A stretch of 64,000 bases of DNA from Sphingomonas sp. CFBP 8760 (GTDB lineage: Bacteria; Pseudomonadota; Alphaproteobacteria; Sphingomonadales; Sphingomonadaceae), in NCBI RefSeq assembly GCF_014841615.1, contig NZ_JACYUG010000002.1, forward strand, positions 124,001-188,000, given 5' to 3'. The position numbers and the translations under genes are program-made. Shown here one piece after another: positions 44,493-55,587 of this stretch. Below the pieces are notes generated by a model. The model saw only the letters and a list, made by a program, of their open reading frames with translations. It ran no database searches and was not told where the DNA came from. Numbering within the stretch: position 1 is the stretch's first letter; every line of letters starts with the position of its first letter.

Positions 44493-45419
44493 TTATCGCA
44501 ATAAAGCATCTATAAAAGCCAATACAGAGTCATTTTCTGTCGCAATATGCCATTCTGGTGGTGGTTGATTGCGGAACCAGGTATATTGGCGCTTCGCATA
44601 GCGTTGGGTGTCGTGGCGCAGCCGCGACAGGGCGTCGTCGCGCGACAGCCGCCCGGCGAGATGATCGGCGAGCGCGGCGACCCCGATCGCGCGGCGGACC
44701 GGGGCATCGGCGGGAACATCCGTCCGCGCGATCAGCTCCGCCACCTCGACCATCGCATCGTCCATCATCGCGGCGGCGCGCGCATCGATCCGGGTCAGCA
44801 GCAGGTCGCGCGGCGGCAGCAGGCGGACGGGCACCAGCCGGATTGTGTCGCCGATCCCGCCGACCCGTTCCGCCTGCCAGTCCGCCAGCGGCCGGCCGGT
44901 CGACCGCACGACCTCCAGCGCGCGGGCGACCCGCGTGGTATCGGCGGGGGCGAGGCGGGCGGCAGCGGCAGGGTCCTCGGCCGACAACAGGCGATGCGCG
45001 TCGGCGACCGGCAGCGCGCGCACGGCGGCGCGGATCGCGGGATCGATGTCGGGCACCGGTGCGATGCCGTCCAGCAGGGTCCGCAGATACAGGCCGGTGC
45101 CGCCGACCAGCACCGGCAATCGCCCCTCGGCATGGATCGCGGCGATGGTGGACCGCGCCTCACCGGCCCAGCGGGCGGCGGAGTAGCCGGTATCGGCGCC
45201 GTCGACATGACCGAACAGGCGATGCGGCACGCGCGCCTCGTCGGCGGGCGACGGGCGGGCGCTGAGCACCCGCAGGTCGCGATAGACCTGACTGGCATCG
45301 GCGTTGACGACGACGCCGTCATGCGCCTGTGCCACCGCGATCGCCGCGGCGGACTTGCCGCTGGCGGTCGGCCCTGCGATGAGTGCGACGCTGGGGAATG
45401 GGGGAAGTGCGATGTTCAC
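44493..45419 (-). CDS. miaA: tRNA dimethylallyltransferase
   Basis: 308 residues. Seen: the P-loop LIAGPTASGKSAAAIAVAQ, NADASQVYRDLRVLSARPS, GGTGLYLRTLLDGI, ARALEVVRSTGRPLADWQ and RQYTWFRNQ. Known: it adds the dimethylallyl group to A37 of tRNAs that read codons starting with U. The only usable start is GTG 45419, which lies inside the serB start region on the other strand (8-base divergent overlap). No ribosome site is evident before it. Confidence 0.93.
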   Translation of the reverse strand: MNIALPPFPSVALIAGPTASGKSAAAIAVAQAHDGVVVNADASQVYRDLRVLSARPSPADEARVPHRLFGHVDGADTGYSAARWAGEARSTIAAIHAEGRLPVLVGGTGLYLRTLLDGIAPVPDIDPAIRAAVRALPVADAHRLLSAEDPAAAARLAPADTTRVARALEVVRSTGRPLADWQAERVGGIGDTIRLVPVRLLPPRDLLLTRIDARAAAMMDDAMVEVAELIARTDVPADAPVRRAIGVAALADHLAGRLSRDDALSRLRHDTQRYAKRQYTWFRNQPPPEWHIATENDSVLAFIDALLR

Positions 45420-46293
45420 GGCGACGCTGATAGCAGCCAATGGCCTGCCTGGGGGAGAGGTGTCGGCGGCGGCGGACCGGCTGGCGGCGGCGGGGTGCAG
45501 GCCATCGGCCCCCCGCTGGATCGATGCCGATGCGGCGGTCGATATTGATTTCATCGGTGATTCCCTGGCGGCACGGGCATCGCTGGAGGGCGTCTTCGTG
45601 GGGGTCGATCTGATCGTGCAGCCCCGCGCGGGGCGGCGCAAGGCGCTGCTGATCGCCGACATGGACTCGACGATGATTACCGTCGAATGCATCGACGAAC
45701 TGGCCGATTATGCCGGCATCAAGGCGCAGGTCGCCGAGGTGACCGAACGCGCGATGCGCGGCGAACTGGATTTCGAGGGCGCACTGGATGCCCGTGTCGC
45801 GCTGCTGGCGGGGCTGGACGAAGGGGCGATCGACCGCTGTCTGGCGGAACGGGTGCGCAACATGCCCGGCGCGGTGCCACTGGTCCGGACGATGCGGGCG
45901 GGCGGGGCGCTGGCGATCCTGGTGTCGGGCGGCTTCACCCGCTTCGCCGAACCGGTGGCCGCCCGGATCGGGTTCGACCGCGCGATCGCCAACCGCCTGC
46001 TGGTGGCCGAAGGGCAACTGACGGGCGCGGTCGCCAAGCCGATCGTCGGTGCCGCCACCAAGGAGGCGACCCTGAACGCCGCCATCACCGAACGCGAGCT
46101 GACGGCGGCGCAGACGCTGGCGGTGGGCGACGGCGCCAACGATCTGCCGATGATCCGCGCGGCGGGGCTTGGCGTCGCCTATCACGCCAAGCCGATCGTC
46201 GCCGCGGCGGCGGCGGCGCGGATCGAGCATGGCGACCTGACCGCGCTGCTATGGGCGCAGGGTATCCCCAGGGCGGAATGGGTCAGCGAATAA
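45412..46293 (+). CDS. serB: Phosphoserine phosphatase
   Basis: 293 residues, HAD family. Seen: an N-terminal ACT-like part (about 1-75), the nucleophile motif LLIADMDSTMITVECIDELA (DxDxT), VSGGFTRFAEPVA, Lys in VAKPIVGA and the GDGANDLPMI motif. Known: it performs the last step of serine synthesis. GGGGGAAG lies 5 bases before ATG 45412. Head-to-head overlap with miaA. Confidence 0.95.
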   Translation: MFTATLIAANGLPGGEVSAAADRLAAAGCRPSAPRWIDADAAVDIDFIGDSLAARASLEGVFVGVDLIVQPRAGRRKALLIADMDSTMITVECIDELADYAGIKAQVAEVTERAMRGELDFEGALDARVALLAGLDEGAIDRCLAERVRNMPGAVPLVRTMRAGGALAILVSGGFTRFAEPVAARIGFDRAIANRLLVAEGQLTGAVAKPIVGAATKEATLNAAITERELTAAQTLAVGDGANDLPMIRAAGLGVAYHAKPIVAAAAAARIEHGDLTALLWAQGIPRAEWVSE

Positions 46294-46328
46294 TGCGCCG
46301 GGAGCGGGACGACACCGGCTTGATCGTC

Positions 46329-46408
46329 CCGTCGTTGCGAGCGTAGCGACGCAGCCGGGTGCGTCGTGCGCCGGGCTCTGGATTGCTTCGCTACGTTCGC
46401 AATGACGG
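46329..46408. repeat. REP-like repeat B, diverged copy
   Basis: The left part CCGTCGTTGCGAGCGTAGCG (46329-46348) and the right arm CTGGATTGCTTCGCTACGTT (from 46378) followed by CGCAATGACGG resemble the palindrome at 61303-61381, with several mismatches. It occupies the gap between the convergent serB and dihydroorotase-like genes. Confidence 0.7.
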
Positions 46409-46434
46409 ACGGGTGGATTTCAGGTCATCACACT

Positions 46435-47649
46435 CTACAGCGCCCGGCCGCCCTTCCACAGCCGCAGCACGCGGCCCTGCACGGGCAGGCCGTCGAACGG
46501 CGTGTTCCCGGCGGAGGCGAACGCCTCGCCATCGATCCGCCATGGTGCGCCGTCGTCGAACAGGACCAGATCGGCGGGCTGACCCGTCGCCAGCCGGCCG
46601 GTGTCGATCCCCAGTATCCGCGCCGGATTGGCGGCGAGCAGCGTGAACAGCCGGTCGAGCGTGACCAGTCCGTCGCGCACCAGCATCAGTGCCAGCGGCA
46701 GCAGCGTCTCCGCGCCCGCCATGCCCGCGGCGGCATCGGCGAAGGGCAGGCGCTTTTCCTCCGCGCCATGGGGGTCGTGGCCGGAGGCGATCACGTCGAT
46801 CGTCCCGTCCGCCACCGCCGCCAGACAGGCGCGTCGGTCCGCCTCGTCGCGCAGGGGCGGCGAGAGGTGGGCGAAGGTGCGGAAATCGCTCATCGCGATA
46901 TCCGACAGGTGGATATGCGCGGGCGTGATCCCGCAGGTGACGGAGACGCCGCGCCGCTTCGCCGCCCGGATCAGGTCGATCGCGGCGGCGGTGGTGACCT
47001 GCCGGATGTGCAGGCGTGCGCCCGTCTCCTCGGCCAGCATCAGGTCGCGCGCCACCGCCAGCGCCTCGGCGATCGCGGGGGCGGCAGGCAGGCCGAGCCG
47101 GGTCGCGGTCTCCCCCGCCGTCGCGACCGCGCCGGCGGTCAGCCCGCCATCCTCGGCATGGGTGACGACCGCCAGATCGAGATCGCGGGCATAGGACAGG
47201 ACGCGCGCCATGACCTGCGCATCGGCGATCCAGCCGCGCCCGGTGGCGACGGCATGGGCGCCGGCCTGCTGGCAGAATGCCATCTCGGCCAGTTCGCTGC
47301 CCGCCAGCCCGCGCGTGGCGGCGGCGAGGGGGTGAATCCACAGATCGGGGCGACCGACCAGCGCGGCCCGCTGGACGATGCCGGGATCGTCCAGCACCGG
47401 CGACTGATCGGGCATCAGCGCGATCCGGACGATGCCGCCGCGCCGGCACGCCTCGCGATCGACGCCGAACACGCCGAGATCGACGATCGCGGGGGCGAGC
47501 AGCCTGCCGCGTCCGTCGACGACCTCTGCGTCCGCCGGCACCTCGACCGCGCCGATCGCGGCGATGACGCCGTCCCGCACCAGCAGCGCGCCGGATTCGA
47601 CCCGGTCGGGCAGCACCAGCCGCACATCGGTGATCGCCACCACGCTCAT
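46435..47649 (-). CDS. Inactive dihydroorotase homologue (PyrX/PyrC')
   Basis: A 404-residue amidohydrolase fold. Seen: [18 protein letters not shown] where active dihydroorotases have DxHxH, so the first metal ligands are absent; [36 protein letters not shown] and [16 protein letters not shown] are retained. Known: such PyrC' proteins form a complex with PyrB and are needed for its assembly rather than for catalysis. The start overlaps the pyrB stop (ATGA), which fits that partnership. A true dihydroorotase should exist elsewhere. Confidence 0.88.
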   Translation of the reverse strand: MSVVAITDVRLVLPDRVESGALLVRDGVIAAIGAVEVPADAEVVDGRGRLLAPAIVDLGVFGVDREACRRGGIVRIALMPDQSPVLDDPGIVQRAALVGRPDLWIHPLAAATRGLAGSELAEMAFCQQAGAHAVATGRGWIADAQVMARVLSYARDLDLAVVTHAEDGGLTAGAVATAGETATRLGLPAAPAIAEALAVARDLMLAEETGARLHIRQVTTAAAIDLIRAAKRRGVSVTCGITPAHIHLSDIAMSDFRTFAHLSPPLRDEADRRACLAAVADGTIDVIASGHDPHGAEEKRLPFADAAAGMAGAETLLPLALMLVRDGLVTLDRLFTLLAANPARILGIDTGRLATGQPADLVLFDDGAPWRIDGEAFASAGNTPFDGLPVQGRVLRLWKGGRAL

Positions 47650-48635
47650 GCCCAGCCCTCCACGCCGCGCGCCCGGCGGGTGAGCACGTCGAGGCACGCC
47701 ATCCGCACCGCCACGCCCATCGCCACCTGTTCGGTGATCGCCGATTGCGGCCCGTCCGCCACCACCGAATCGATCTCGATCCCCCGGTTCATCGGGCCGG
47801 GATGCATCACCAGCGCATCGGGCTTCGCGCGCTTCAGCCGTTCCGGCGTCAGGCCGTAGCGCAGCCGGAATTCGCGCGGGGAGGGGACGTAGCCGCCATC
47901 CATCCGCTCGTTCTGGAGGCGCAGCATCATCACCACGTCCGCCCCCTCCAGCGCCGCATCGAAATCGGTGAAGGGCTGGACGAACATCCGCTCGATCGCG
48001 GGCGGCATCAGGGTGGTGGGCGCGCAGACCCGCACCTCGGCCGCCAGCGCGGTGAGCGACAGGATGTTCGACCGCGCGACGCGGCTGTGCAACAGGTCGC
48101 CGCAGATCACCACGCGCTGCCCGGCGATGCTGCCGCGCCGCCGCCGGATCGTCAGCGCGTCGAGCAGCGCCTGGGTGGGATGTTCGTGGCGACCGTCGCC
48201 GGCGTTCAGCACCGGACAGTCGACCTTGTCGGCGATCAGCTTCACCGCGCCCGAACTCATATGGCGGATCACCAGCACGTCGGCACGCATCGCGTTCAGC
48301 GTCTGCGCGGTGTCGATCAGCGTCTCGCCCTTCTTCACCGAGCTTTGCGCGGCGTGCATGTTGACCACGTCGGCGCCCAGCCGTTTCCCCGCGATCTCGA
48401 ACGACAGCAATGTCCGCGTGCTGTTCTCGAAAAAGGCGTTGATCTGGGTGAGGCCGGCAAGGGGCGCGTCGCCGCGCGCATGGGTGCGGTTCGCCTCCAC
48501 CCAGCGGTCCGCCTCGTCGAGCAGGAACGCGATCTCGTGCGGTTGCAGCCCCTCGATCCCGGTCAGGTGCCGGTGCGGGAAGACGGCAGACCCTGCGATC
48601 AGGGCGGCGGGGCGGTGATCGGACGGCGACAGCAT
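47646..48635 (-). CDS. pyrB: Aspartate carbamoyltransferase catalytic subunit
   Basis: 329 residues. Seen: the carbamoyl-phosphate loop [38 protein letters not shown], the [13 protein letters not shown] motif, [13 protein letters not shown] and [13 protein letters not shown]. Known: it joins carbamoyl phosphate and aspartate in pyrimidine synthesis. Start ATG 48635 is chosen; ATG 48665 is also in frame, but the extra codons fall in an 8-bp hairpin (48640-48663) and show no similarity. It overlaps the dihydroorotase-like gene by 4 bases. Confidence 0.95.
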   Translation of the reverse strand: MLSPSDHRPAALIAGSAVFPHRHLTGIEGLQPHEIAFLLDEADRWVEANRTHARGDAPLAGLTQINAFFENSTRTLLSFEIAGKRLGADVVNMHAAQSSVKKGETLIDTAQTLNAMRADVLVIRHMSSGAVKLIADKVDCPVLNAGDGRHEHPTQALLDALTIRRRRGSIAGQRVVICGDLLHSRVARSNILSLTALAAEVRVCAPTTLMPPAIERMFVQPFTDFDAALEGADVVMMLRLQNERMDGGYVPSPREFRLRYGLTPERLKRAKPDALVMHPGPMNRGIEIDSVVADGPQSAITEQVAMGVAVRMACLDVLTRRARGVEGWA

Positions 48636-48682
48636 CGTCGCGGCGGGTAGCGAAGCCCGCCGCATGGGGCAAGCGAGCTTGC

Positions 48683-49234
48683 TCAGACGTGTTCGTCGAC
48701 GACCGTTCCGAGCGGGGTGAAGACGTTCTGCCCGCCATGATCGTCATAGGGGCCGTCGACACCGAAACGTTCGCGCATCCGGTCGAGCAGCGCGGCGGCC
48801 GCGCTGCCGCGCTGGGTGGATTGCGCGTCGGTTTCGGCCGCCGCCTGCCGGTTCGCGCCGGCCGGGTCGCGATCGTCGCGGTCGACCGCCGCATCGGCAA
48901 CCGCCGTCTCGGCAACGGCTGTCTCGGGGGCGGCCGGATCGGGGGCCGTCGCATCGGCGAGCGTCCGGTCGAACAGCCGGATCATCTCCGCCGCCTCGTC
49001 GGGATCGATCGTGCCGGCACGGACCTGACGCTGCACCAGCCAGTCGAACTTGTAGCGCAACGTGGTTTCCGCACCCCGGTCGCGTCCCTCGTCGGGCTGG
49101 TCGCGACCGGACCGGTCCTCGCCGGGATCGCCCTGCGCGAAGGACGTCGTGGGCTCGACCACCGGGCGCACCGGGGCGATGCCGGTGATGGCGGCTGACG
49201 GGGTATTCCCCGTGACGGGGGTCATCATGTTCAT
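48683..49234 (-). CDS. Hypothetical low-complexity protein
   Basis: 183 residues, hydrophilic, no signal peptide or membrane segment. Seen: a middle part [20 protein letters not shown] and [14 protein letters not shown] that looks helical, an Ala/Asp/Val-rich run ([19 protein letters not shown]) and a C-terminal [20 protein letters not shown]. It lies upstream of pyrB on the same strand with a gap of about 48 bases. I recognise no family; the steady codon pattern supports a real gene. Confidence 0.55.
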   Translation of the reverse strand: MNMMTPVTGNTPSAAITGIAPVRPVVEPTTSFAQGDPGEDRSGRDQPDEGRDRGAETTLRYKFDWLVQRQVRAGTIDPDEAAEMIRLFDRTLADATAPDPAAPETAVAETAVADAAVDRDDRDPAGANRQAAAETDAQSTQRGSAAAALLDRMRERFGVDGPYDDHGGQNVFTPLGTVVDEHV

Positions 49235-49347
49235 CGCGTACGGCCCTCTTCGCAAACGGCTGCACCCGAGACGATAACCGCCAACTCGTTGACGATTCGT
49301 CAGGAAACATGGTGTACGGCGCGCGGGTTCCGCGCACCGCCCTGCGA

Positions 49348-49806
49348 TCAGGCGGCGACCAGCGCGTCGATCGCGGCCTGCAGGATGTGCGCGGCGGCGA
49401 GATTGTCGATCCGCTCGGCCCGCTTGGCCCGGCTCATGTCCTGTTCGATCATGAACCGCTCCACCGCGACGGTCGACCAGCGCTCGTCCCACAGCAGGAT
49501 CGGGCCGAGATCGTCGAGCAGCCGCGCCATGCTGCGCGTCGCCTGCGAGCGGGGGCTTTCGCTGCCGTCGAGGTTGAGGGGCAGGCCGACGACGAGGCCG
49601 CGGACATGCTGTGCAGCCATCAGGTCGACCAGCTGCGCCTTGTCCTTGGCGAATTTCGTGCGGCGGATCAGCAGCGCCGGGCTGGCGAAGCTCCAGCCGG
49701 CATCGCACAGCGCGGTGCCGATCGTCTTGGTCCCCACGTCCAGCCCGATCAGCCGGCCGCCATCGGGCAGGGCGGCGCGGAACACCGCGCGATCGGTGGT
49801 GATCAT
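49348..49806 (-). CDS. ruvX: Holliday junction resolvase-like RuvX (YqgF)
   Basis: 152 residues, RNase H fold. Seen: [17 protein letters not shown] with the first catalytic Asp, [33 protein letters not shown] with the conserved acidic residues, and [15 protein letters not shown]. Known: YqgF is involved in 16S rRNA 5' end processing and was proposed as a Holliday junction resolvase. The start at 49806 has GGGGAAAAG upstream and overlaps the DUF3089 gene stop. Confidence 0.93.
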   Translation of the reverse strand: MITTDRAVFRAALPDGGRLIGLDVGTKTIGTALCDAGWSFASPALLIRRTKFAKDKAQLVDLMAAQHVRGLVVGLPLNLDGSESPRSQATRSMARLLDDLGPILLWDERWSTVAVERFMIEQDMSRAKRAERIDNLAAAHILQAAIDALVAA

Positions 49807-50951
49807 CGTCTTTTCCCCGGCACGCGCTTCGCCGCCTTCTTCACCGGGCGCCATGCCGCCAGCCGCCGGCCCGCGTCCGCCCGCACGTTCGCCCAGAACA
49901 GGCTGTAGTCGTAGACATGGTAGTTGTTGCCCGGCAGCACATAGGGGCCGACATCGGGTGCCTCGCCGATGAACAGGAACCCGCGCTCGCCGCAGCGGGC
50001 GGGGACGCGGGCGGGCGTCAGATCGGCGGTCGACAGATCGGCGGCCGGGAAGAGCGTGCCCAGATTGGCGGTCGCCGGCGCGGTCGCGTCGGCGGTGCCG
50101 GTCAGGGGGTTGGTGCAGACCATCGGCGTGCCGCGACGGGGCTGGCCGTCGAATCCGCGCGTCATGTCATAGGTGTCGACGATCAGCGACAGGTCGGCGG
50201 GTTCGGCGAAGCTTTCCCACGACAACAGGCAGCCCGCCTGATCGGGGGCGGTGCATTCCGGCAGGCCCATGCGCGGCAGATCGGTGGCGCGCGACACCGG
50301 CCAGCCGACGACATAGGCGGCGACGATCCGGCGGGCGAGCGTCGGGTCCTTCGCCACCCGGTCACGCAGCAGCCGCGTCAGGTGCAGCGCACCCTGGCTG
50401 TGGCCGGCGAGGATGATCGGCCGGTCGGGCGCGACCTGCCGCAGGAAACTGTCGAACGCGGCATCCACGTCCTCATACGCCAGTTGCAGCGCCCGTTCGG
50501 CATCGGCGACGCTGGTCAGGAAGGCGCCGAACGTCGCCTGACGGTAACGGGGTGCCCAGATCTCGCCCGCCTCGTTGAACGCGCTCGCCTGGCCGCGCAG
50601 GAACAGCGCGGCGCGATCGTTGGTCTCGGCATCGTCGATCGGCGCGTTCCAGTGATCGCGGCTGACATAGGAGGTGGGGTGGATGAAGAAGATCGCCGCG
50701 CCGCCCGGCGTCGCGCGCGGGGCGAAGCCCGCAGGCGTCCACAAGGCGGGATTGCCGGGCAGATCGGGGCGGGCGAGCCACATCGCGCGATCGTCATACG
50801 CCTTGCCCGGCACATCGGGCTGCGCCCTGAATTCCTCCTTGGGAACCAGCGTCATCCGGATCAGGTCGTTGCCGTAGAACCGGTACGTCAGGGCACCCGC
50901 GATGGCGAGTACGATCAGCCCCGCGACCAGATACAGGAATTTGCGCGCCAC
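49803..50951 (-). CDS. DUF3089 alpha/beta hydrolase
   Basis: 382 residues. Seen: an N-terminal membrane anchor (about 5-25, [18 protein letters not shown]), [30 protein letters not shown], the nucleophile elbow [11 protein letters not shown] (Ser), [12 protein letters not shown] and a C-terminal [16 protein letters not shown]. Known: DUF3089 proteins are envelope lipase-like enzymes of unknown substrate. Start GTG 50951 has GGAG upstream; the frame is open much further but only by chance. Coupled to ruvX by a 4-base overlap, divergent from gatC. Confidence 0.87.
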   Translation of the reverse strand: MARKFLYLVAGLIVLAIAGALTYRFYGNDLIRMTLVPKEEFRAQPDVPGKAYDDRAMWLARPDLPGNPALWTPAGFAPRATPGGAAIFFIHPTSYVSRDHWNAPIDDAETNDRAALFLRGQASAFNEAGEIWAPRYRQATFGAFLTSVADAERALQLAYEDVDAAFDSFLRQVAPDRPIILAGHSQGALHLTRLLRDRVAKDPTLARRIVAAYVVGWPVSRATDLPRMGLPECTAPDQAGCLLSWESFAEPADLSLIVDTYDMTRGFDGQPRRGTPMVCTNPLTGTADATAPATANLGTLFPAADLSTADLTPARVPARCGERGFLFIGEAPDVGPYVLPGNNYHVYDYSLFWANVRADAGRRLAAWRPVKKAAKRVPGKRR

Positions 50952-51062
50952 CCATTCACTCCGTTCCGGCGTCTCCTGCCGCACCCGGCGGATACGCGCA
51001 ATCGCGATGGTGCAGCGCAAAAGCGTTGCGCGGCCGGGATGCGCGATGCTAGCCGCAATGGC

Positions 51063-51365
51063 ATGTCCGTCGACACCGCCACCGTCAAGAAGATCGCCAG
51101 CCTCGCCAGGCTCGCCATCACCGATGAGGATGCGAGCCGCCTCGCCCCCGAACTCGGCAACATCCTCCACTGGATCGAGCAGCTCGAACAGGTCAATACG
51201 CAAGGGGTCGAGCCGATGACGGCGGTGATCCCCAACAGCCTGCGGCTGCGCGACGACGTGGTGAACGCCGATCCGCTGACCGGCGGCGGCATCCGCGACC
51301 TGTTGATGAAGAACGCGCCGCAGGCCGAACACGGCTTCTTCACGGTGCCCAAGGTGATCGAATAG
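51063..51365 (+). CDS. gatC: Asp-tRNA(Asn)/Glu-tRNA(Gln) amidotransferase subunit C
   Basis: 100 residues. Seen: [41 protein letters not shown] and the C-terminal [17 protein letters not shown]. Known: GatC clamps GatA to GatB in the GatCAB amidotransferase. It is separated from gatA by one base. The 111-base gap upstream is shared with the divergent DUF3089 gene. Confidence 0.95.
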   Translation: MSVDTATVKKIASLARLAITDEDASRLAPELGNILHWIEQLEQVNTQGVEPMTAVIPNSLRLRDDVVNADPLTGGGIRDLLMKNAPQAEHGFFTVPKVIE

Positions 51366-51366
51366 C

Positions 51367-52851
51367 ATGACCGACCTGACCGATCTGGGTATCGCCGCCA
51401 TCCGCGACGGCTTCCGCGCGGGAGATTTCACCGCGCGTGACGTGGCGGCGGCGTTCAACGCCAACATCGCCGCCGCCGACGCGCTCAACGCCTTCCTCGT
51501 CAAGACGCCCGACCATGCGCTGGCCGCCGCCGACGCGGCCGATGCCGCGCGTGCCGCCGGTGACGCGCCGAAGCCGCTGGCCGGCGTGCCGATCGGGATG
51601 AAGGACCTGTTCTGCACCACCGGCGTCGCGACGACGGCGGCGAGCCATATCCTCGAAGGCTTCGTGCCTCCCTACGAATCGACCGTCTCGCAGAATCTGT
51701 GGGATGCGGGCGCGGGGATGCTCGGCAAGCTGAACATGGACCAGTTCGCGATGGGATCGTCGAACGAGACCAGCGCGTTCGGCAACGTCATCTCGCCGTG
51801 GCGGCGCAACGACGGCGGCAACGCGGCGCTGGCGCCGGGCGGGTCGTCGGGCGGGTCGTCCTCGGCGGTCGCGGCCCGGCTGTGTCCGGGCGCGACGGGC
51901 ACCGATACCGGCGGCTCGATCCGCCAGCCCGCCGCCTTCACCGGGATCAGCGGGATCAAGCCGACCTATGGCCGCTGTTCGCGCTGGGGCACGATCGCCT
52001 TCGCCTCGTCGCTCGACCAGGCGGGGCCGATGGCGCGCGACGTGCGCGACTGCGCGATCATGCTGGGCGCGATGGCCGGGTTCGACCGCAAGGATGCGAC
52101 CTCGCTGCACCTCGACGTGCCGGCATGGGAGGCGGGCCTGTCCGCCAACCTGACCGGCAAGCGGATCGGGATCCCCAGGGAATACCGGGTCGACGGGATG
52201 CCCGCCGAGATCGAGGCGCTGTGGCAGCAGGGCATCGACTGGCTGCGCGATGCCGGGGCGGAGATCGTCGAGGTGTCGCTGCCGCATACCAAATATGCGC
52301 TGCCCGCCTATTACATCATCGCACCCGCCGAGGCGTCGTCCAACCTCGCGCGCTATGACGGGGTGCGTTACGGCCTGCGCGACCTGCCGGAGGGGGCGGG
52401 GTTGCAGGATATGTATGCCGCGACCCGCGCCGACGGTTTCGGCGACGAGGTGAAGCGCCGGATCATGATCGGCACCTATGTGCTGTCGGCCGGTTTCTAC
52501 GACGCCTATTACACGCAGGCGCAGAAGGTGCGGACGCTGATTGCCCGCGATTTCGAGCGGGCGTGGGAACAGTGCGACCTGCTGCTGACGCCGACCGCGC
52601 CATCGGCCGCGTTCGGGCTGGGCGAGAAGTCGGACGATCCGATCGCGATGTACCTGAACGACGTGTTCACCGTGCCGTCGTCGCTGGCGGGATTGCCGGC
52701 GATGAGCGTGCCGGGCGGACTGGATCATCAGGGCCTGCCGCTGGGCCTCCAGATCATCGGCCGGCCGCTCGACGAGCAGGGCGTGCTGAACGCCAGCCTC
52801 GCGATCGAGGAGCGCGCGGGCTTCGTCGCCCGGCCGGACCGCTGGTGGTAG
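51367..52851 (+). CDS. gatA: Asp-tRNA(Asn)/Glu-tRNA(Gln) amidotransferase subunit A
   Basis: 494 residues, amidase signature family. Seen: the catalytic Lys in [14 protein letters not shown] and the Ser pair in [17 protein letters not shown] with [16 protein letters not shown]. Known: GatA produces ammonia from glutamine for transamidation of misacylated tRNA. It ends in RPDRWW. A glycosyltransferase gene begins 7 bases before its stop, so gatB does not follow directly as it usually does. Confidence 0.96.
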   Translation: MTDLTDLGIAAIRDGFRAGDFTARDVAAAFNANIAAADALNAFLVKTPDHALAAADAADAARAAGDAPKPLAGVPIGMKDLFCTTGVATTAASHILEGFVPPYESTVSQNLWDAGAGMLGKLNMDQFAMGSSNETSAFGNVISPWRRNDGGNAALAPGGSSGGSSSAVAARLCPGATGTDTGGSIRQPAAFTGISGIKPTYGRCSRWGTIAFASSLDQAGPMARDVRDCAIMLGAMAGFDRKDATSLHLDVPAWEAGLSANLTGKRIGIPREYRVDGMPAEIEALWQQGIDWLRDAGAEIVEVSLPHTKYALPAYYIIAPAEASSNLARYDGVRYGLRDLPEGAGLQDMYAATRADGFGDEVKRRIMIGTYVLSAGFYDAYYTQAQKVRTLIARDFERAWEQCDLLLTPTAPSAAFGLGEKSDDPIAMYLNDVFTVPSSLAGLPAMSVPGGLDHQGLPLGLQIIGRPLDEQGVLNASLAIEERAGFVARPDRWW

Positions 52852-53960
52852 AAGCGGGGGGGCGTCGCCCCCGGCTCTACGTCCATCTTCCGTTCGGTCG
52901 CAACGCGGTCAAATACCGGAAGCAGTTCGAGGAGGGGACCGAGCCCGACGAAAGCCCCTATGGCTTTCACCGCGCCGCCGAGTGCGGATTCGAGGTGACC
53001 TATTCGGACGACGATTTCCGGCCGCTGTCGCGCAAGATCGCGCGGTGGGACGAGCGCACGATCCGGCTCGACATGCCCCATGCGCTGTTCAACCGGCGGC
53101 GGATGGCGGCGGCGGACATCATCGTCACCATGTCCGAATGGGACGCGATGGCGGCGCAGTTGCTGATGGTGATGGGCCTTGTGCCGCGCAAGCCGATCAT
53201 CGGCACCGCGATCTGGGTGATCGACTGGTGGGAGTCGCTCAACGCCGGGCGGCAGTTCCTGTACCGCAACCTGTTGAAGCGCATCCCGCTGTTGCTGACG
53301 CATACGCAGCCCTGCCTCGACGCGTGCCGCCGCAGGCTGCCCGGGGTGAACGCCGCGCTGATGCATTTCGGCATCGCCGCCGAGAACTTCGCTCCCCATG
53401 CGGCCGAAGGGGATGCGCGCGGCGTGACGCGCATCGTCGCGGCGGGCAACGACATGACCCGCGACTGGCAGGTATTGCTCGATGCGTTCGGCAACGATCC
53501 GGATTACGAGCTGGTCATCATGAACCGGGAACTGCCCGACGATCTGCTGACGAAATACAGCAACCTGACGATCCCGCGCAGCCCGCCGCTGGCCGAATGG
53601 CGTCGCCTGTATGCCAGCGCGACCTATATCGCGGTGCCGATGCGCGATAACATCTATTCGGGGATCACCGTCGCGCTGGAGGCGATGGCGATGGGTATTC
53701 CCGTGATCGCCTCGCGCACCGGCGGTGTGCCGACCTATATGGCGGAGGACGAGGCGTTGTTCGTGCCCCCCGGCGATGCGGCGGCATGGAAGACGGCCGC
53801 CCGGTCGCAGACGCCGGACGAACGGCGGGCGATGGCGGAACGGGCGCAGGCGCGGTTCCGCCGCGACGATTATTCGACACTGGGTATGATGCGCCGATAC
53901 GCGCGGTTCAGCGCGCCGTTGATCGGCCGCGAAGAGAAGAATGGACGGATCGATGGCTGA
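52845..53960 (+). CDS. Glycosyltransferase-like protein inserted between gatA and gatB
   Basis: 371 residues with a GT-B fold of GT4 type. Seen: an N-terminal [75 protein letters not shown] (donor domain start) and [21 protein letters not shown] with the family's EX7E-like acidic pair. No membrane segment. Start GTG 52845 overlaps gatA by 7 bases, and the end overlaps gatB. Its product is unknown; it must be cotranslated with the tRNA amidotransferase genes. Confidence 0.8.
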   Translation: MVEAGGRRPRLYVHLPFGRNAVKYRKQFEEGTEPDESPYGFHRAAECGFEVTYSDDDFRPLSRKIARWDERTIRLDMPHALFNRRRMAAADIIVTMSEWDAMAAQLLMVMGLVPRKPIIGTAIWVIDWWESLNAGRQFLYRNLLKRIPLLLTHTQPCLDACRRRLPGVNAALMHFGIAAENFAPHAAEGDARGVTRIVAAGNDMTRDWQVLLDAFGNDPDYELVIMNRELPDDLLTKYSNLTIPRSPPLAEWRRLYASATYIAVPMRDNIYSGITVALEAMAMGIPVIASRTGGVPTYMAEDEALFVPPGDAAAWKTAARSQTPDERRAMAERAQARFRRDDYSTLGMMRRYARFSAPLIGREEKNGRIDG

Positions 53961-55428
53961 GCAGGCGTATATGGTCGAGGGCGCGACGGGCGCATGGGAG
54001 GTCGTGATCGGCCTGGAAGTCCATGCGCAGGTGACGTCGCAGGCGAAGCTGTTCTCCGGCGCGGCGACCGCGTTCGGGGCGGAGCCGAACACGCAGGTGT
54101 CGCTGGTCGACGCGGCGATGCCGGGGATGCTGCCGGTGCCCAATGCCGAATGTATCCGGCAGGCGGTGCGCACCGGCATGGCGATCGGCGCGACCATCAA
54201 CAAATGGTCGCGGTTCGATCGCAAGAACTATTTCTACGCCGATCTGCCGCAGGGCTATCAGATCAGTCAGCTCTATCACCCGCTGGTCGGCGAGGGCGCG
54301 ATCGACATCGCGCTCGACGAGAAGGACCCGGACGGCTCGCAGAAGTCGATCGGGGTGGAGCGTATCCATGTCGAGCAGGATGCCGGCAAGCTGATGCACG
54401 ACCAGCATCCGACGCGTTCCTATGTCGATCTCAACCGGTCGGGCGTGGCGCTGATGGAGATCGTCAGCCGCCCGGACATGCGTTCGCCCGCCGAGGCGGG
54501 GGCCTATCTGCGCAAGCTGCGCTCGATCCTGCGCTATGTCGGGTCGTGTGACGGCAACATGGAGGAAGGCTCGATGCGCGCCGACGTGAACGTCAGCGTG
54601 CGCAAGCCCGGCGACGAACTCGGCACCCGGACCGAGACGAAGAACGTCAACTCGGTCCGCTTCGTGATGGCGGCGATCGAGTACGAGGCGCGCCGGCAGG
54701 TCGAGGTGCTCGAATCGGGCGGCCGCATCGTGCAGGAAACGCGGCTGTTCAACGTCGAGAGCGGCACCACCCGGTCGATGCGCTCGAAGGAAGACGCGCA
54801 TGATTACCGGTACTTCCCCGATCCCGACCTGTTGCCGCTGGAACTGGAGGACGCGTTCCTCGACGATTGCCTCGCGTCGCTGCCGGAACTGCCCGATGCC
54901 AAGCGCCGCCGCTATCAGGCGCTGGGCATCAGCGCCTATCAGGCGGACGTGCTGACCGCCGAGGTGGAGAGCGCGCGCTGGTTCGACACGTTGCTGGATG
55001 CGGGAGCGGAGCCGGTGCGGGCGGCGAACTGGGTGACGTCGGAACTGTTCGGCGCGCTCAACCGGCTGGGCCGCTCGATCGTCGACAGCCCGGTGGGGCC
55101 GGCGCAGGCGGCGGAACTGCTGGCGCTGGTCGCGGACGGGACGCTGTCGGGCAGCCTCGCCAAGCAGGTGTTCGAGGTGATGCTGGAGACCGGCGATGCG
55201 CCGTCGAAGATCGTCGAGGAACGTGGCCTGAAGCAGACCAGCGACACCGGCGCGATCGAGGCGGTGATCGTCGAGGTGATCGCGAAGAACCCGAACCAGC
55301 TGGGCCAGTATCGCGGCGGCAAGGAAACGCTGTTCGGCTTCTTCGTCGGCCAGACGATGAAGGCGATGGGCGGCAAGGCCAATCCGGCGGTGGTCAACGA
55401 GTTGCTGAAGAAGGCGCTGGCGGGCTGA
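53953..55428 (+). CDS. gatB: Asp-tRNA(Asn)/Glu-tRNA(Gln) amidotransferase subunit B
   Basis: 491 residues. Seen: [72 protein letters not shown], and the C-terminal YqeY-like tail ending [15 protein letters not shown]. Known: GatB phosphorylates and amidates the misacylated tRNA. ATG 53953 (MAEQAY) matches family starts; ATG 53941 is in frame and has a better-placed AGAG. Either start overlaps the glycosyltransferase stop. Confidence 0.95.
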   Translation: MAEQAYMVEGATGAWEVVIGLEVHAQVTSQAKLFSGAATAFGAEPNTQVSLVDAAMPGMLPVPNAECIRQAVRTGMAIGATINKWSRFDRKNYFYADLPQGYQISQLYHPLVGEGAIDIALDEKDPDGSQKSIGVERIHVEQDAGKLMHDQHPTRSYVDLNRSGVALMEIVSRPDMRSPAEAGAYLRKLRSILRYVGSCDGNMEEGSMRADVNVSVRKPGDELGTRTETKNVNSVRFVMAAIEYEARRQVEVLESGGRIVQETRLFNVESGTTRSMRSKEDAHDYRYFPDPDLLPLELEDAFLDDCLASLPELPDAKRRRYQALGISAYQADVLTAEVESARWFDTLLDAGAEPVRAANWVTSELFGALNRLGRSIVDSPVGPAQAAELLALVADGTLSGSLAKQVFEVMLETGDAPSKIVEERGLKQTSDTGAIEAVIVEVIAKNPNQLGQYRGGKETLFGFFVGQTMKAMGGKANPAVVNELLKKALAG

Positions 55429-55460
55429 ACGGATAGGGCCGGCCCTTATCCTGCATCCCT

Positions 55461-55546
55461 TCCCGGCGGAGGCCGGGGTCCAGTGGGGAAGGGCCGATGA
55501 TAGAACGCGAAGGTCCGCCCAACTGGACCCCGGCCTCCGCCGGGGA
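55461..55546. repeat. REP-like palindrome A, copy 2
   Basis: The left arm CCCGGCGGAGGCCGGGGTCC (from 55462) and right arm from 55518 (CCCAACTGGACCCCGGCCTC then CGCCGGGGA) match the copy at 37411-37495. The loop differs in sequence. It lies between gatB and the cyclophilin gene, which point the same way. Confidence 0.8.
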
Positions 55547-55587
55547 AGTGTCTGGCTTTGCGGGTGAATGTGAACGGGAGAGCGGCG

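Noticed and set aside
49917..51062. Long in-frame extension upstream of gatC
   Set aside because: It is antisense to the DUF3089 hydrolase; GatC similarity begins at ATG 51063.
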